A DNA stretch of 64,000 bases from Variovorax sp. PAMC28562 (GTDB taxonomy: Bacteria; Pseudomonadota; Gammaproteobacteria; Burkholderiales; Burkholderiaceae_C): the NCBI RefSeq assembly GCF_014303735.1, contig NZ_CP060296.1:2863501-2927500 (forward strand), in the 5' to 3' direction. A program made the translations under genes and the position numbers. This document shows positions 55,478 to 64,000 of this stretch, piece after piece. Numbering within the stretch: position 1 is the first letter of the stretch; every line of letters starts with the position of its first letter. The notes under the pieces were generated by a model that saw nothing but the letters and a program-made list of their open reading frames with translations, made no database searches and was not told the origin of the DNA.

Positions 55478-56956
55478 ATGGGTTTGTTGAGCCTTGCCAT
55501 CTGGGTGCCGATTGCATTCGGCGCCGTGTTGCTGGCTTTTGGCCGTGACGAGCATGCGACGGCTGTGCGCTGGATCGCTTTGATTGGCTCCATCCTGAGC
55601 TTCATCGTTACGATTCCGCTTTTCACGCGCTTCCAGAACGGCAGCGCCGCGATGCAGTTCGTCGAAAAAGAGGGCTGGATCGATCGCTTCCACGTCAATT
55701 ACCACCTGGGCATCGATGGCATCTCGATGTGGCTGGTGCTGCTGACGTCGTTCATCACCGTCGTCGTGGTGATCTCTGCTTGGGAGGTGATCACCGAGCG
55801 CGTCAACCAGTACATGGGTGCGTTCCTGATCTTGTCGGGCTTCATGATCGGCGTGTTCTCCGCGCTGGACGGGCTGCTTTTCTACGTCTTCTTCGAAGCC
55901 ACGCTGATTCCGATGTACCTCATCATCGGAATCTGGGGCGGGCCGAACAAGATCTACGCGGCCTTCAAGTTCTTTCTGTACACGCTGCTCGGCTCGCTGC
56001 TGATGCTCGTCGCGCTGATTTTTCTGTACAACAAATCCGGCGGCAGTTTCGACATCCTGACGTGGCACCAGCTGCCGCTGACGGGCAGCGTACAGACCTT
56101 CCTGTTCTTCGCCTTCTTCGCTGCATTCGCTGTCAAGGTGCCGACGTGGCCGGTCCACACGTGGTTGCCCGACGTGCACGTCGAGGCGCCCACCGGCGGC
56201 TCTGCCGTGCTGGCGGCCATCATGCTGAAGCTCGGCGCCTACGGCTTCCTGCGTTTCTCGATGCCGATCGCTCCGGACGCCTCGCACGAGTGGGCGTGGT
56301 TGATGATCACGCTGTCTCTGATCGCAGTGATCTATGTCGGCCTGGTCGCTCTTGTGCAGCAGGACATGAAGAAGCTGGTGGCGTATTCGTCGGTGGCGCA
56401 CATGGGCTTCGTCACGCTGGGCTTCTTTATCTTCAGCGAACTCGGCGTGTCGGGCGGGATCGTTCAGATGATCGCGCACGGCTTTGTTTCAGGCGCCATG
56501 TTCCTCGGCATCGGCGTGTTGTACGACCGGGTGCATTCGCGCCAGATCGCCGACTACGGTGGCGTCGTCAACACCATGCCCAAATTCGCCGCCTTCGCGC
56601 TGTTGTTCGCCATGGCCAATTGCGGCCTGCCGGGCACGGCCGGTTTCGTCGGCGAATGGATGGTCATTCTGGGCGCCGTCAAATACAACTTCTGGATCGG
56701 CTTCGGTGCCGCAACGGCGTTGATCTTCGGTGCTGCCTACACACTTTGGATGTACAAGCGCGTTTATCTCGGCCCGGTCGGCAACCACCACGTCAAGGAG
56801 CTGAAGGACATCAATGCACGCGAGTTCGTGATGCTGTCGCTGCTCGCCATCGCCGTGCTGTGGATGGGCCTGTATCCCAAGCCGTTCACCGACGCGATGA
56901 ACGCGTCGGTCGACGGTTTGCTTAAGCACGTCGCCGTGTCCAAGATCCCCCGCTGA
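55478..56956 (+). CDS. nuoM: NADH-quinone oxidoreductase subunit M
   Basis: 492 aa, antiporter-like membrane pump with about 14 helices. [16 protein letters not shown] (essential Glu in the fifth helix) and [32 protein letters not shown] with the conserved Lys/His are present. 27 bp after nuoL. Confidence 0.97.
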   Translation: MGLLSLAIWVPIAFGAVLLAFGRDEHATAVRWIALIGSILSFIVTIPLFTRFQNGSAAMQFVEKEGWIDRFHVNYHLGIDGISMWLVLLTSFITVVVVISAWEVITERVNQYMGAFLILSGFMIGVFSALDGLLFYVFFEATLIPMYLIIGIWGGPNKIYAAFKFFLYTLLGSLLMLVALIFLYNKSGGSFDILTWHQLPLTGSVQTFLFFAFFAAFAVKVPTWPVHTWLPDVHVEAPTGGSAVLAAIMLKLGAYGFLRFSMPIAPDASHEWAWLMITLSLIAVIYVGLVALVQQDMKKLVAYSSVAHMGFVTLGFFIFSELGVSGGIVQMIAHGFVSGAMFLGIGVLYDRVHSRQIADYGGVVNTMPKFAAFALLFAMANCGLPGTAGFVGEWMVILGAVKYNFWIGFGAATALIFGAAYTLWMYKRVYLGPVGNHHVKELKDINAREFVMLSLLAIAVLWMGLYPKPFTDAMNASVDGLLKHVAVSKIPR

Positions 56957-56969
56957 AGAAGAGAACGAG

Positions 56970-58460
56970 ATGATTGACAAACTCAGCTGGATCACGATTT
57001 ACCCAGAGGTCGTCCTCCTGGTCATGGCCTGCATCATTGCGCTCGTCGACCTGTCTGGCGAGCCCGGCGCACGACGCACGCGCACCTATGTACTGACGCT
57101 TGCCACGCTGGCGGTGGTCGCAGTGCTGACTGGCCTGAACGCGGCTGACGGCAAGACGATCTACGGCTTCGGCGGCATGGTCGTGAGCGACCCGATGGGC
57201 AACTGGCTCAAGTGCTTTGCGACGATCGCCTTGATGGTGACGCTGATCTATGGCCGGCCTTATGCGGCGGATCGCGACATGCTCCGCGGTGGCGAGATGT
57301 TCACGATCAGCATGTTCGCGCTGCTCGGCATCTTCGTCATGATGTCGGGAAGCAACTTCTTGGTCATCTACCTTGGGCTCGAATTGCTGACGTTGTCGAG
57401 CTATGCGCTGGTCGCGCTGCGACGCGACAACGCGGTCGCCAGCGAAGCCGCCATGAAGTACTTCGTGCTCGGCGCGATGGCGAGCGGCTTCTTGCTTTAT
57501 GGCTTGTCGATGATGTACGGCGCGACCGGCTCACTCGACATCAACGAAGTCTTCAAGGCGATATCGACGCACAAGGTCAATCACCAGGTGCTGGTGTTCG
57601 GTCTGGTCTTCATCGTGGCCGGTCTCGGCTTCAAGGTCGGTGCCGCACCGTTCCATATGTGGGTACCCGACGTGTACCAGGGTGCGCCGACCGCCGTCAC
57701 TTTGCTGATCGGTGCAGCGCCTGAACTGGCGGCTTTCGCCATCATCATTCGCTTGCTCGTCGAAGGCTTGTTGCCACTCGCGATCGACTGGCAACAAATG
57801 CTCGCCTTGTTGGCCATCGCGTCCCTGCTGGTCGGCAATCTGGCGGCCATCGCGCAGACCAACCTGAAGCGGATGCTGGCGTACTCGACCATCTCGCAGA
57901 TGGGCTTCATGCTGCTGGGCCTGGTCGCAGGCGTGGTCAACGGCAATACATACAACGCACAGTTTGCCTACAGCGCGTCGATGTTCTACATCGTGACCTA
58001 CGTGCTTACGACGCTGGCGAGCTTCGGCATCATCCTGCTGCTCGCGCGCGAAGGTTTCGAGAGCGAAGAGATCGTCGATCTGGCGGGCCTCAACCAACGC
58101 AGCCCGCTGTATGCCGGCGTCATGGCGGTCGCGATGTTCTCGCTTGCCGGCTTGCCGCCGCTGGTCGGCTTCTACGCCAAGCTGGCGGTACTGCAGGCCC
58201 TCATCGCCTCGGGGCAGGCCATCTACATCGGCCTCGCGGTCTTTGCGGTGATCATGTCGCTCGTCGGCGCTTTCTATTACCTGCGCATCGTCAAGGTGAT
58301 GTACTTCGACAAGCCGGTCACTGCCAGCACAGTCTCCGCCAGCATCGACGTGCGCTTCGTGCTGACGCTCAACGGCGCGTTGATCCTGATCCTCGGCATC
58401 GTGCCGGGCGGCTTGATGACGCTGTGTGCCAAGGCGATCATCGCCACACTGACGAGCTGA
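56970..58460 (+). CDS. nuoN: NADH-quinone oxidoreductase subunit N
   Basis: 496 aa, third antiporter-like pump of the membrane arm. [41 protein letters not shown] with conserved Lys and the [14 protein letters not shown] helix are intact. Last nuo gene of the operon. Confidence 0.97.
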   Translation: MIDKLSWITIYPEVVLLVMACIIALVDLSGEPGARRTRTYVLTLATLAVVAVLTGLNAADGKTIYGFGGMVVSDPMGNWLKCFATIALMVTLIYGRPYAADRDMLRGGEMFTISMFALLGIFVMMSGSNFLVIYLGLELLTLSSYALVALRRDNAVASEAAMKYFVLGAMASGFLLYGLSMMYGATGSLDINEVFKAISTHKVNHQVLVFGLVFIVAGLGFKVGAAPFHMWVPDVYQGAPTAVTLLIGAAPELAAFAIIIRLLVEGLLPLAIDWQQMLALLAIASLLVGNLAAIAQTNLKRMLAYSTISQMGFMLLGLVAGVVNGNTYNAQFAYSASMFYIVTYVLTTLASFGIILLLAREGFESEEIVDLAGLNQRSPLYAGVMAVAMFSLAGLPPLVGFYAKLAVLQALIASGQAIYIGLAVFAVIMSLVGAFYYLRIVKVMYFDKPVTASTVSASIDVRFVLTLNGALILILGIVPGGLMTLCAKAIIATLTS

Positions 58461-58469
58461 GCGCGCCGC

Positions 58470-58790
58470 GTGTCGCAGAGCGCTTCGGTCTGGCTGGTGC
58501 TCATCGTGGCGCTGATTGCGGCCAACCTGCCGTTCGCCAACGAGCGCCTGCTGGCACTGGTGCCGCTCTGGAAGCGCGCCAGCAAACCGCTCGCCGCACG
58601 ATTCGGTGAACTGGTGCTGCTGTATTTCTTGGTGGGCGGTGTCGGTTTGCTCTTCGAGCGCCGACTCGGCCAGATCTCGCCGCAAGGCTGGGAGTTCTAC
58701 GCGGTGACCGGCGCGCTCTTTATCGTGCTGGCTTTCCCGGGATTCACCTGGCGCTACTTGCTCAAACACCGCAAACACCGGGCTGGCTGA
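58470..58790 (+). CDS. DUF2818 family membrane protein
   Basis: 106 aa from a GTG start (MSQSASVWLVLIVALIAANLPFANE). Three hydrophobic segments; conserved ANLPFANER in the first and FLVGGVGLLFERRLGQ. The family is known mainly as a neighbour of nuoN in betaproteobacteria, with no established function. 9 bp after nuoN and 1 bp overlap with the NUDIX gene, so it is probably part of the same transcript. Confidence 0.9.
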   Translation: MSQSASVWLVLIVALIAANLPFANERLLALVPLWKRASKPLAARFGELVLLYFLVGGVGLLFERRLGQISPQGWEFYAVTGALFIVLAFPGFTWRYLLKHRKHRAG

Positions 58791-59383
58791 TGACCGACGC
58801 GCACCTTAAAGAAGAAGCCATCGGCAGTGAAGTGCTGCTCGACGGCAATTTCCTGCATGCGCGCCGCGACACCGTGCGGTTGCCTGACGGTGCAAGTGCC
58901 ACGCGTGAGTACGTCATTCATCCCGGCGCCGTAGTGGTGATCCCGATGCTCGACGACGGCCGCATCGTGCTCGAGCGGCAATACCGCTATCCGATCGGGC
59001 AGGTGATGATCGAGTTTCCTGCCGGCAAGCTCGATGCCGGTGAAGCGCCGCTGGTATGCGGACAGCGAGAACTGCTGGAAGAAACCGGCTACACGGCCAT
59101 CGAGTGGGCCCATGCGGGTGCGATGCACCTTGCCGTGGCCTATTCAACCGAAATCATTCACATCTACTTTGCGCGGGGCTTGTCTTTGGGGGAGCGTCAG
59201 CTGGACCACGGCGAGTTTCTCGATGTGTTCACCGCCACTCCCGCCGAGCTGTTCTCATGGTGCCGTGACGGCACCCTGACCGATGCCAAGACGTTGACTT
59301 GTGGGCTGTGGCTGCAAAATGTCCTTTCCGGTGCCTGGACGCTCGATTGGCAGATGGCCTCCCACGCAGCCGCCAACCGATAA
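58790..59383 (+). CDS. NUDIX hydrolase (ADP-ribose pyrophosphatase-like)
   Basis: 197 aa. A full Nudix box is present at about residues 80-102: G-x5-E-x7-RELLEETGY, with catalytic glutamates. Upstream RQYRYPIGQVMIEFPAGKLD matches the ADP-ribose pyrophosphatase (NudF) branch, so it probably hydrolyses ADP-ribose or similar nucleoside diphosphate sugars. Cytoplasmic. Confidence 0.9.
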   Translation: MTDAHLKEEAIGSEVLLDGNFLHARRDTVRLPDGASATREYVIHPGAVVVIPMLDDGRIVLERQYRYPIGQVMIEFPAGKLDAGEAPLVCGQRELLEETGYTAIEWAHAGAMHLAVAYSTEIIHIYFARGLSLGERQLDHGEFLDVFTATPAELFSWCRDGTLTDAKTLTCGLWLQNVLSGAWTLDWQMASHAAANR

Positions 59384-59391
59384 TCAGGTGC

Positions 59392-59838
59392 ATGAAGGTC
59401 CTCAACCTCCAATGCGCACAGGGCCACGGCTTCGAGGGGTGGTTCGCGTCGAACGAAGCCTTCGACATGCAACTTGCTGGTGGTCTGGTGGAGTGCCCGA
59501 TGTGCGGCGACACTGGCATCGTCAAGCTTTTGACGGCGCCTCGTCTGAATCTCGGCAACTCCAGAGCGCCTGAATCCGAGCCGTCTTCATCGCGCGAAGT
59601 CTCGGCACCGACCACACCGGAGGCGCGCTGGATGCGTGCTGTCCGCGAGGTCATGGCCAACACTGAAAACGTTGGCGATCGGTTTGCCGACGAGGCACGC
59701 AAGATGCACTATGGCGAAGCCGAAGAGCGCAGCATTCGCGGTCAGGCGACGCGCGAACAAACCGAAGCGTTGCTCGACGAAGGCATTGCGGTCATGCCAA
59801 TGCCGTTGCCGCCGGCGCTCAAAGAGACGCTGCAGTAA
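59392..59838 (+). CDS. DUF1178 family protein
   Basis: 148 aa from MKVLNLQCAQGHGFEGWF; the longer frame overlaps the NUDIX gene. The N-terminus has a Cys/His pair (LQCAQGHGFEGW) and a CPMC pair near residue 36, a likely zinc-ribbon. The middle is Ser/Pro-rich and the C-terminal helix contains FADEARKMHYGEAEERSIRGQAT. The function is unknown; the family is common in alpha- and betaproteobacteria. Confidence 0.88.
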   Translation: MKVLNLQCAQGHGFEGWFASNEAFDMQLAGGLVECPMCGDTGIVKLLTAPRLNLGNSRAPESEPSSSREVSAPTTPEARWMRAVREVMANTENVGDRFADEARKMHYGEAEERSIRGQATREQTEALLDEGIAVMPMPLPPALKETLQ

Positions 59839-59918
59839 TCGACTGCCATCGTCGGCACCTGTGCCCGTCGATCAGCGCACTTGTTGCGCTGCACCCGAAC
59901 AGAGCCGCAGGCCCGGCC

Positions 59919-61772
59919 TCAGGCTGTGAACTGCAACGCTGCGAGTCTCGCGTAGATGCCGCCTTGCGCCACCAGCGCCGCATGCGTGCCCTGTTCGACA
60001 ATGGCGCCATGGTCGAGCACGATGATGCGATCTGCCTTTTGCACGGTCGCCAATCGGTGCGCGATCACGATCGTCGTGCGGCCCGCCATCGCGGTTTCAA
60101 GAGCTGCCTGCACCATGCGTTCGCTTTCGGCATCCAGCGCGCTGGTCGCTTCGTCCAGCAGCAACAGAGGAGGGTTCTTCAGCATGGCGCGCGCGATGGC
60201 GATGCGTTGCCGCTGGCCGCCTGACAGCCGCACGCCGCGCTCGCCGAGAAAGGTTTCGTAGCCCTCAGGCAGCGCGGTTAAAAAGTCGTGCGCAAAGGCG
60301 GCGCGTGCGGCGGCATGAACCTCATCCGCGCTGGCTTCGGGCCGACCGTAGCGGATGTTCTCGAATGCGCTGGTCGAAAAGATCACCGCATCCTGGGGCA
60401 CCAAACCGATGCGATGCCGCAAATGATCGAGTGACAAATCAGCCAGCGGTACGCCGTCCAGCAACAGCTGACCCGACTGCGGGTCGTAGTAGCGCAGCAG
60501 CAACTGGAACACCGTGCTCTTGCCGGCACCACTGGAGCCGACCAGCGCCACGGTTTCGCCCGGCGCGACGGAGAGGCTGAAATCGCGCAGCGCCGGGGTG
60601 CCGGGGCGCGAAGGGTAGTGAAAGGTCACCGCATCGAAGCTCACCGCGCTGCCGGAGGGCGGCACCGGCGCAGCGACCGGCCGCACGGGCGACACGATGG
60701 CGGGCACCGCGTGGAGCAATTCCATCAAACGCTCGGTAGCGCCGGCGGCACGCAGCAAATCACCGTAGACCTCGCCGAGCACCGCGGCGGCGCTGGCCAG
60801 AATGATCACGTACACGACCGTCTGGCCCAGGTGGCCGGCGGTGATCTCGCCGTGCAGCACGGCTTGCGTGCCTTGGTAAAGGCCCCAGAGCAGCGCCGCC
60901 GATGTGGCGATGATGATGAAGGCCACGAGCACCGATCGCGCTTTGGTTCGACGTATGGCGGTGTTGAAGGCGGCGTTGGTCGATGCGTCGAAGCGCTCGG
61001 CCTCCCGCTTCTCTGCGGTGTAGCTCTGCACCACGGGAATGGCGTTGAGCACCTCCGCAGCAATGGCGCTCGAATCGGCGACACGGTCCTGGCTGGCCCG
61101 CGACAACTTCCGCACCCGCCGACCGAACCACATGCTCGGGAGCACCACCAGCACGAGGATGAGCAGCACTTGCGTCATCACGTACGGATTCGTCCACACC
61201 AGCATCGCCAGCGCGCCGATCCCCATCACCGCATTGCGCAGGCCCATGCTGAGCGACGAGCCGACCACCGTTTGCACCAGCGTCGTGTCGGCGGTAAGGC
61301 GTGACAGCACCTCGCCGGTCTGGGTCGATTCGAAGAACACGGGGCTCTGGCGCAACACGTGCGCATACACCGCGTTGCGCAAGTCGGCCGTGACGCGCTC
61401 GCCGAGCCAACTCACCGTATAGAAGCGCAACGCCGAGAAGAGGCCCAGCGCCACGGCGACGCCAAACAGTTCCAGAAAATGGTCTCGCAGGGCCATCGTC
61501 TGCGCGCCTTTGTCGGTCGAGACGAGCCCGCCATCGATCAAGCTGCGTAACGCCAACGGAAATACCAGCGTCGTCACAGCGGCCAGCACCAGAAACAGCG
61601 CTGCCATGCCGATCTGGACCATGTAGGGCCGGAGGAAGGGCCGCAAGCCGGACAGTGACTTGGGCTCGCCTTTGGCGCCAGCGGAGGTACCGGAAGGGAC
61701 AGTAGACGACACAGGGGAAGACGCAGCAGGGGGTGCGGTGGAAGGCGCAGGCGGCACAGCAGGAACAGGCAT
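59919..61772 (-). CDS. MsbA/LmrA-type ABC exporter (fused permease-ATPase)
   Basis: 617 aa half-transporter. A Pro/Ala-rich 45-residue N-terminus precedes a six-helix ABC_membrane domain (about 60-340) and an ATPase domain (about 375-610) with Walker A GSSGAGKSTVFQ, signature RLSGGQRQRIAIARA, Walker B LLLLDEATSALD and H-loop IAHRL. It exports lipid, peptide or drug; the substrate is not readable. Divergent from the MarR-regulated efflux genes and close to the MarR dyad, so it may share that regulator. Confidence 0.93.
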   Translation of the reverse strand: MPVPAVPPAPSTAPPAASSPVSSTVPSGTSAGAKGEPKSLSGLRPFLRPYMVQIGMAALFLVLAAVTTLVFPLALRSLIDGGLVSTDKGAQTMALRDHFLELFGVAVALGLFSALRFYTVSWLGERVTADLRNAVYAHVLRQSPVFFESTQTGEVLSRLTADTTLVQTVVGSSLSMGLRNAVMGIGALAMLVWTNPYVMTQVLLILVLVVLPSMWFGRRVRKLSRASQDRVADSSAIAAEVLNAIPVVQSYTAEKREAERFDASTNAAFNTAIRRTKARSVLVAFIIIATSAALLWGLYQGTQAVLHGEITAGHLGQTVVYVIILASAAAVLGEVYGDLLRAAGATERLMELLHAVPAIVSPVRPVAAPVPPSGSAVSFDAVTFHYPSRPGTPALRDFSLSVAPGETVALVGSSGAGKSTVFQLLLRYYDPQSGQLLLDGVPLADLSLDHLRHRIGLVPQDAVIFSTSAFENIRYGRPEASADEVHAAARAAFAHDFLTALPEGYETFLGERGVRLSGGQRQRIAIARAMLKNPPLLLLDEATSALDAESERMVQAALETAMAGRTTIVIAHRLATVQKADRIIVLDHGAIVEQGTHAALVAQGGIYARLAALQFTA

Positions 61773-61782
61773 CGGATGATTC

Positions 61783-61800
61783 TAACGAATGCTGTCGTTA
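61783..61800. promoter_or_regulatory. Inverted repeat, probable MarR operator
   Basis: Perfect dyad TAACGA-N6-TCGTTA in the 77-bp gap between the divergent ABC exporter and marR-type genes, 11 bp upstream of the marR -35 box and 10 bp upstream of the exporter start. Size and position suit a MarR dimer site controlling both directions. Confidence 0.5.
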
Positions 61801-61811
61801 CAAAGGTCGCC

Positions 61812-61840
61812 TTGACAGTAATTGCCGCGGCAGCTAATAT
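61812..61840 (+). promoter_or_regulatory. Sigma-70 promoter of the marR-efflux operon
   Basis: Consensus TTGACA, 17-bp spacer, TAATAT. The -10 ends only 9 bp before the ATG of the MarR gene, so transcription should start 2-4 bases before it: a leaderless mRNA if this ATG is the real start. Confidence 0.8.
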
Positions 61841-61849
61841 TTATTCACC

Positions 61850-62407
61850 ATGAACGAGTCAAAAAGCCAAGAAACAGCGTCTTCGCTAGGGGAAACCCCA
61901 TTCGAATCGGTGCCTGCTTTCTATAAGGCGGAGACTTATCGTGCTGAAGAGAGCGTGGGTTATCTGATGCGGCGGATCATGACCGCGGTGGGCCAGTCGG
62001 TGGAATCCAAGATGTGCGGCCCCGGCAATCCGACTTATCCGCAGTGGATTCCGCTTCACAAATTGCAGATGGGCAAGGCAACCACAGTGGCCGAATTGGC
62101 GCGCGAATGCGAGCTCGATACCGGCGCCATGACACGCCTGCTCGACCGTCTTGAGAGCAAAGGACTTTGCAAGCGCGTGCGTTCACTGACCGATCGCCGC
62201 GTCGTCAACATCGAGCTGACCGATGAAGGCCGCTCTGCCGCTGAACAAGTACCGCACGTGTTGAGTCGTGTGCAAAACGAACATCTCGCCGGTTTCAGCC
62301 ATGAAGAGTGGGAACAGCTCAAAGGTTACCTGCGCCGCATCCTCGACAACGCACAAGCCCTGTCGGCTCGTGGAGAAAAAAATGAAAACACTTCGTCGTC
62401 CTCTTGA
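61850..62407 (+). CDS. MarR-family transcriptional regulator
   Basis: 185 aa. Winged-helix MarR fold: wing and recognition segment ATTVAELARECELDTGAMTRLLDRLESKGLCKRVRSLTDRRVVNIELTDEG (about residues 80-130) with the DxRxxxxxLT pattern; N- and C-terminal helices for dimerisation. It usually represses the neighbouring efflux genes and responds to phenolic or toxic ligands. The start lies just after the -10 box (see promoter entry). Its last 26 bp overlap the outer-membrane efflux gene. Confidence 0.92.
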   Translation: MNESKSQETASSLGETPFESVPAFYKAETYRAEESVGYLMRRIMTAVGQSVESKMCGPGNPTYPQWIPLHKLQMGKATTVAELARECELDTGAMTRLLDRLESKGLCKRVRSLTDRRVVNIELTDEGRSAAEQVPHVLSRVQNEHLAGFSHEEWEQLKGYLRRILDNAQALSARGEKNENTSSSS

Positions 62408-63875
62408 GTCTTCCGCTCCCGGCACCTTCGCATTGGGTGCGCTGGCGCTCGCGTCTGCACTGATGCTGGCCGGTTGCGCCGACATGGCCGGCATCGGCTC
62501 GCACGCCAAGCTGCGCGATGCCGATTCGCTCGGTTTTGCTGCTGCGGCACCTTCAAGCGGCACTGCAACCCTCAACCCCTCGGAAGGTGTCGATCCGCGC
62601 TGGTGGACCGCTTTCGGCGACGCGCAACTGAATACGCTGATCGATCAGGCGGTCGAGGGCAATCCGAACCTGCAAGTGGCCCGCGCCCGGCTGGCTCGTG
62701 CGCAGGCTTCGGTCGATGTCATCAGCGCCGCCGACAAGCCGCAACTCAACGGCCAATTCGATGCCAACCGAACCAAGTTCAGCGGGAACTACATCTATCC
62801 GTCGCCACTGGGCGGATCCATTCGGGAGCTCGGAACACTGCAGGTCAACGGCAGTTGGGAACTCGACTTCTTCGGCAAGAACCGCACGGCGCTCGACGCC
62901 TCCATCGGTTCGGCCAATGCTGCAGCTGCCGATGAGCAAGCGTCGCGCGTCATGCTCGCGGCCAATGTGGCGCGTGGATACTTTCAGTGGGCACGCCTGA
63001 CCGGCCAGCTCGCGGTTGCACAACGCACCTTGGCGCAGCGCGACGAAACCTTGAAGCTGGTGCGCGACCGGGTGTCCGCCGGCCTCGATACGCGCCTCGA
63101 GCTGCGCCAGAGCGAAGGCGGACTGCCAGAAGCGCGCCAGCAGATCGAATCGCTCAACGAGCAGATCGCCCTTGCACAGCACGCGCTCGATGCGCTCATC
63201 GCCAAGCCGAATGTCACGCAAAGCCTGGTGCCACCTGCGCTGGACTCGGTCAAGGCGATTGCGCTGCGGTCGAACATTCCGGTCGACCTGCTGGGCCGCC
63301 GCGCCGACATCGCGGCAGCGCGATGGCGCGTCGAAGCGGCCACGAGCGACGTGGCCAACGCGCGCACGCAGTTCTATCCGAACATCAATCTGACCGCGTT
63401 TGCGGGCTTCCAGTCGATCGGCTTCAGCAACCTCGTGAAGAGTGGCAGCCAGCAGTGGGGCGTGGGCCCCGCCATCCGCTTGCCTATCTTCGAAGGTGGC
63501 CGTCTGCGCGCCAACCTGCGCGGCAAGGCATCGGACCTCGACGCCGCGATCGAAACCTACAACGCCACCGTGATCGACGCGGTACGCGACGTGGCCGACC
63601 AGGTCGCCAGCGCGCAGTCGATCACGCGGCAGCAAACAGAACAACGCAATGCCGAAGTCGCTGCCGAAGGCGCCTATGACATCGCGGTGCAGCGTTACCG
63701 CGCCGGCCTTGGCAACTACCTGCAGGTGCTGACGGCCGAAACGACTGTGCTGGCGCAGCGCCGGCTCGCGGTCGACCTGGCGGCGCGCGCACTCGACACG
63801 CAGGTGTCGTTGGCACGTGCACTCGGCGGCGGCTACCAGCCGCCGGTGAACACTGCCGCGGCAGCGACCAACTGA
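62382..63875 (+). CDS. Outer-membrane efflux lipoprotein (NodT/OprM family)
   Basis: 497 aa from MKTLRRPLESS, inside the end of the MarR gene. Lipoprotein signal with lipobox LAGC (Cys28), then two OEP repeats (about 75-270 and 290-480) of the TolC-like trimeric channel: WWTAFGDAQLNTLIDQA, ANVARGYFQWARL, NIPVDLLGRRADIAAARWRVEAA and AYDIAVQRYRAGLGNYLQVL. It joins an inner-membrane pump and fusion protein to expel drugs or organic compounds. Confidence 0.93.
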   Translation: MKTLRRPLESSAPGTFALGALALASALMLAGCADMAGIGSHAKLRDADSLGFAAAAPSSGTATLNPSEGVDPRWWTAFGDAQLNTLIDQAVEGNPNLQVARARLARAQASVDVISAADKPQLNGQFDANRTKFSGNYIYPSPLGGSIRELGTLQVNGSWELDFFGKNRTALDASIGSANAAAADEQASRVMLAANVARGYFQWARLTGQLAVAQRTLAQRDETLKLVRDRVSAGLDTRLELRQSEGGLPEARQQIESLNEQIALAQHALDALIAKPNVTQSLVPPALDSVKAIALRSNIPVDLLGRRADIAAARWRVEAATSDVANARTQFYPNINLTAFAGFQSIGFSNLVKSGSQQWGVGPAIRLPIFEGGRLRANLRGKASDLDAAIETYNATVIDAVRDVADQVASAQSITRQQTEQRNAEVAAEGAYDIAVQRYRAGLGNYLQVLTAETTVLAQRRLAVDLAARALDTQVSLARALGGGYQPPVNTAAAATN

Positions 63876-63930
63876 CGAACTGTCGACCCCAATACTTCGC
63901 TGAATTTATCGATCAAGAAGACGCATCACC

Positions 63931-64000
63931 ATGAACGACAACAACACTCCGCCAACGGCCGCTCCTGCAGCCTCAGTCTCATCCGAAGCGCCTGCGGCCA
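63931..64000 (+). CDS. Start of a probable membrane-fusion (HlyD/EmrA-like) protein, partial
   Basis: ATG at 63931 opens a frame (MNDNNTPPTAAPAASVSSE) that runs off the window. Only a Pro/Ala/Ser-rich N-terminus is visible. A MarR regulator and an outer-membrane efflux channel just upstream make an EmrA-type fusion protein the best guess. Truncated by the window edge, not by mutation. Confidence 0.5.
   Translation, partial: MNDNNTPPTAAPAASVSSEAPAA

Noticed and set aside
59872-59890. CAGCGCA/TGCGCTG hairpin between the DUF1178 gene and the convergent ABC exporter
   Set aside because: Short stem, no T-run on either strand; not convincing as a terminator.
1-64000. CRISPR arrays, insertion sequences, prophage or integrase genes
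   Set aside because: No regularly spaced repeats, terminal inverted repeats with transposase, or phage-like proteins were seen; genes are conserved chromosomal types.

Overview
This 64 kb window looks like chromosomal DNA of a GC-rich betaproteobacterium, most likely Burkholderiales family Comamonadaceae (Variovorax/Acidovorax-like). The evidence is gene order (tpiA-secG-tRNA-Leu-nuoA to N followed by DUF2818, NUDIX and DUF1178 genes; rpsO-pnp; nrtABD-nirBD-nasA-cobA) and protein character. The genus is an inference. I see no insertion sequence, prophage or CRISPR array. Nearly all DNA is coding, and the many long ORFs antisense to real genes are GC-bias shadows.

Layout. (1) 39-2332: pmbA, then a GatB/YqeY-domain gene and rpsU on the minus strand. 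(2) 2485-17893: a coherent surface-protein locus. It has a CHASE2 sensor histidine kinase; a minus-strand operon of TpsB transporter, giant TpsA exoprotein (2707 aa) and a winged-helix regulator with a degenerate receiver; and a divergent pair of a canonical OmpR-type regulator and a periplasmic FecR-domain protein. The exoprotein ends in an OmpA-like peptidoglycan-binding domain, the most unusual feature of the window. (3) 17890-21073: a translationally coupled trio of fatty acid hydroxylase-family protein, NlpC/P60-like lipoprotein and HI0933/BaiN flavoprotein. (4) 21174-33509: nitrate/nitrite assimilation, with an ABC transporter (nrtABD), NirBD, NasA, YbiB, siroheme methyltransferase CobA, and the NIT-ANTAR antiterminator NasR. 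The leader before nrtA carries a sigma-54 promoter, two ANTAR-type hexaloop hairpins and an intrinsic terminator, so the regulatory circuit can be read directly from the DNA. (5) 33585-38309: tsaD, an alpha/beta hydrolase, a structured RNA resembling 6S RNA, an ABC substrate-binding protein and an aminotransferase. (6) 38580-43637: rpsO, pnp, a quinone oxidoreductase-like gene, tpiA and secG. (7) 43756-59838: tRNA-Leu(GAG), the full 14-gene nuo operon for respiratory complex I, and three small downstream genes. (8) 59919-64000: an MsbA-type ABC exporter facing a MarR regulator, an outer-membrane efflux lipoprotein and the start of a probable membrane-fusion protein.

How it fits together. Ammonium limitation (NtrC/sigma-54) plus nitrate (NasR antitermination) should switch on uptake and reduction of nitrate to ammonium, with CobA supplying siroheme for NirB. 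The CHASE2/FecR/two-regulator set plausibly senses envelope or extracellular state and controls secretion and anchoring of the giant exoprotein. The nuo block and ribosomal/RNA-decay genes are housekeeping.
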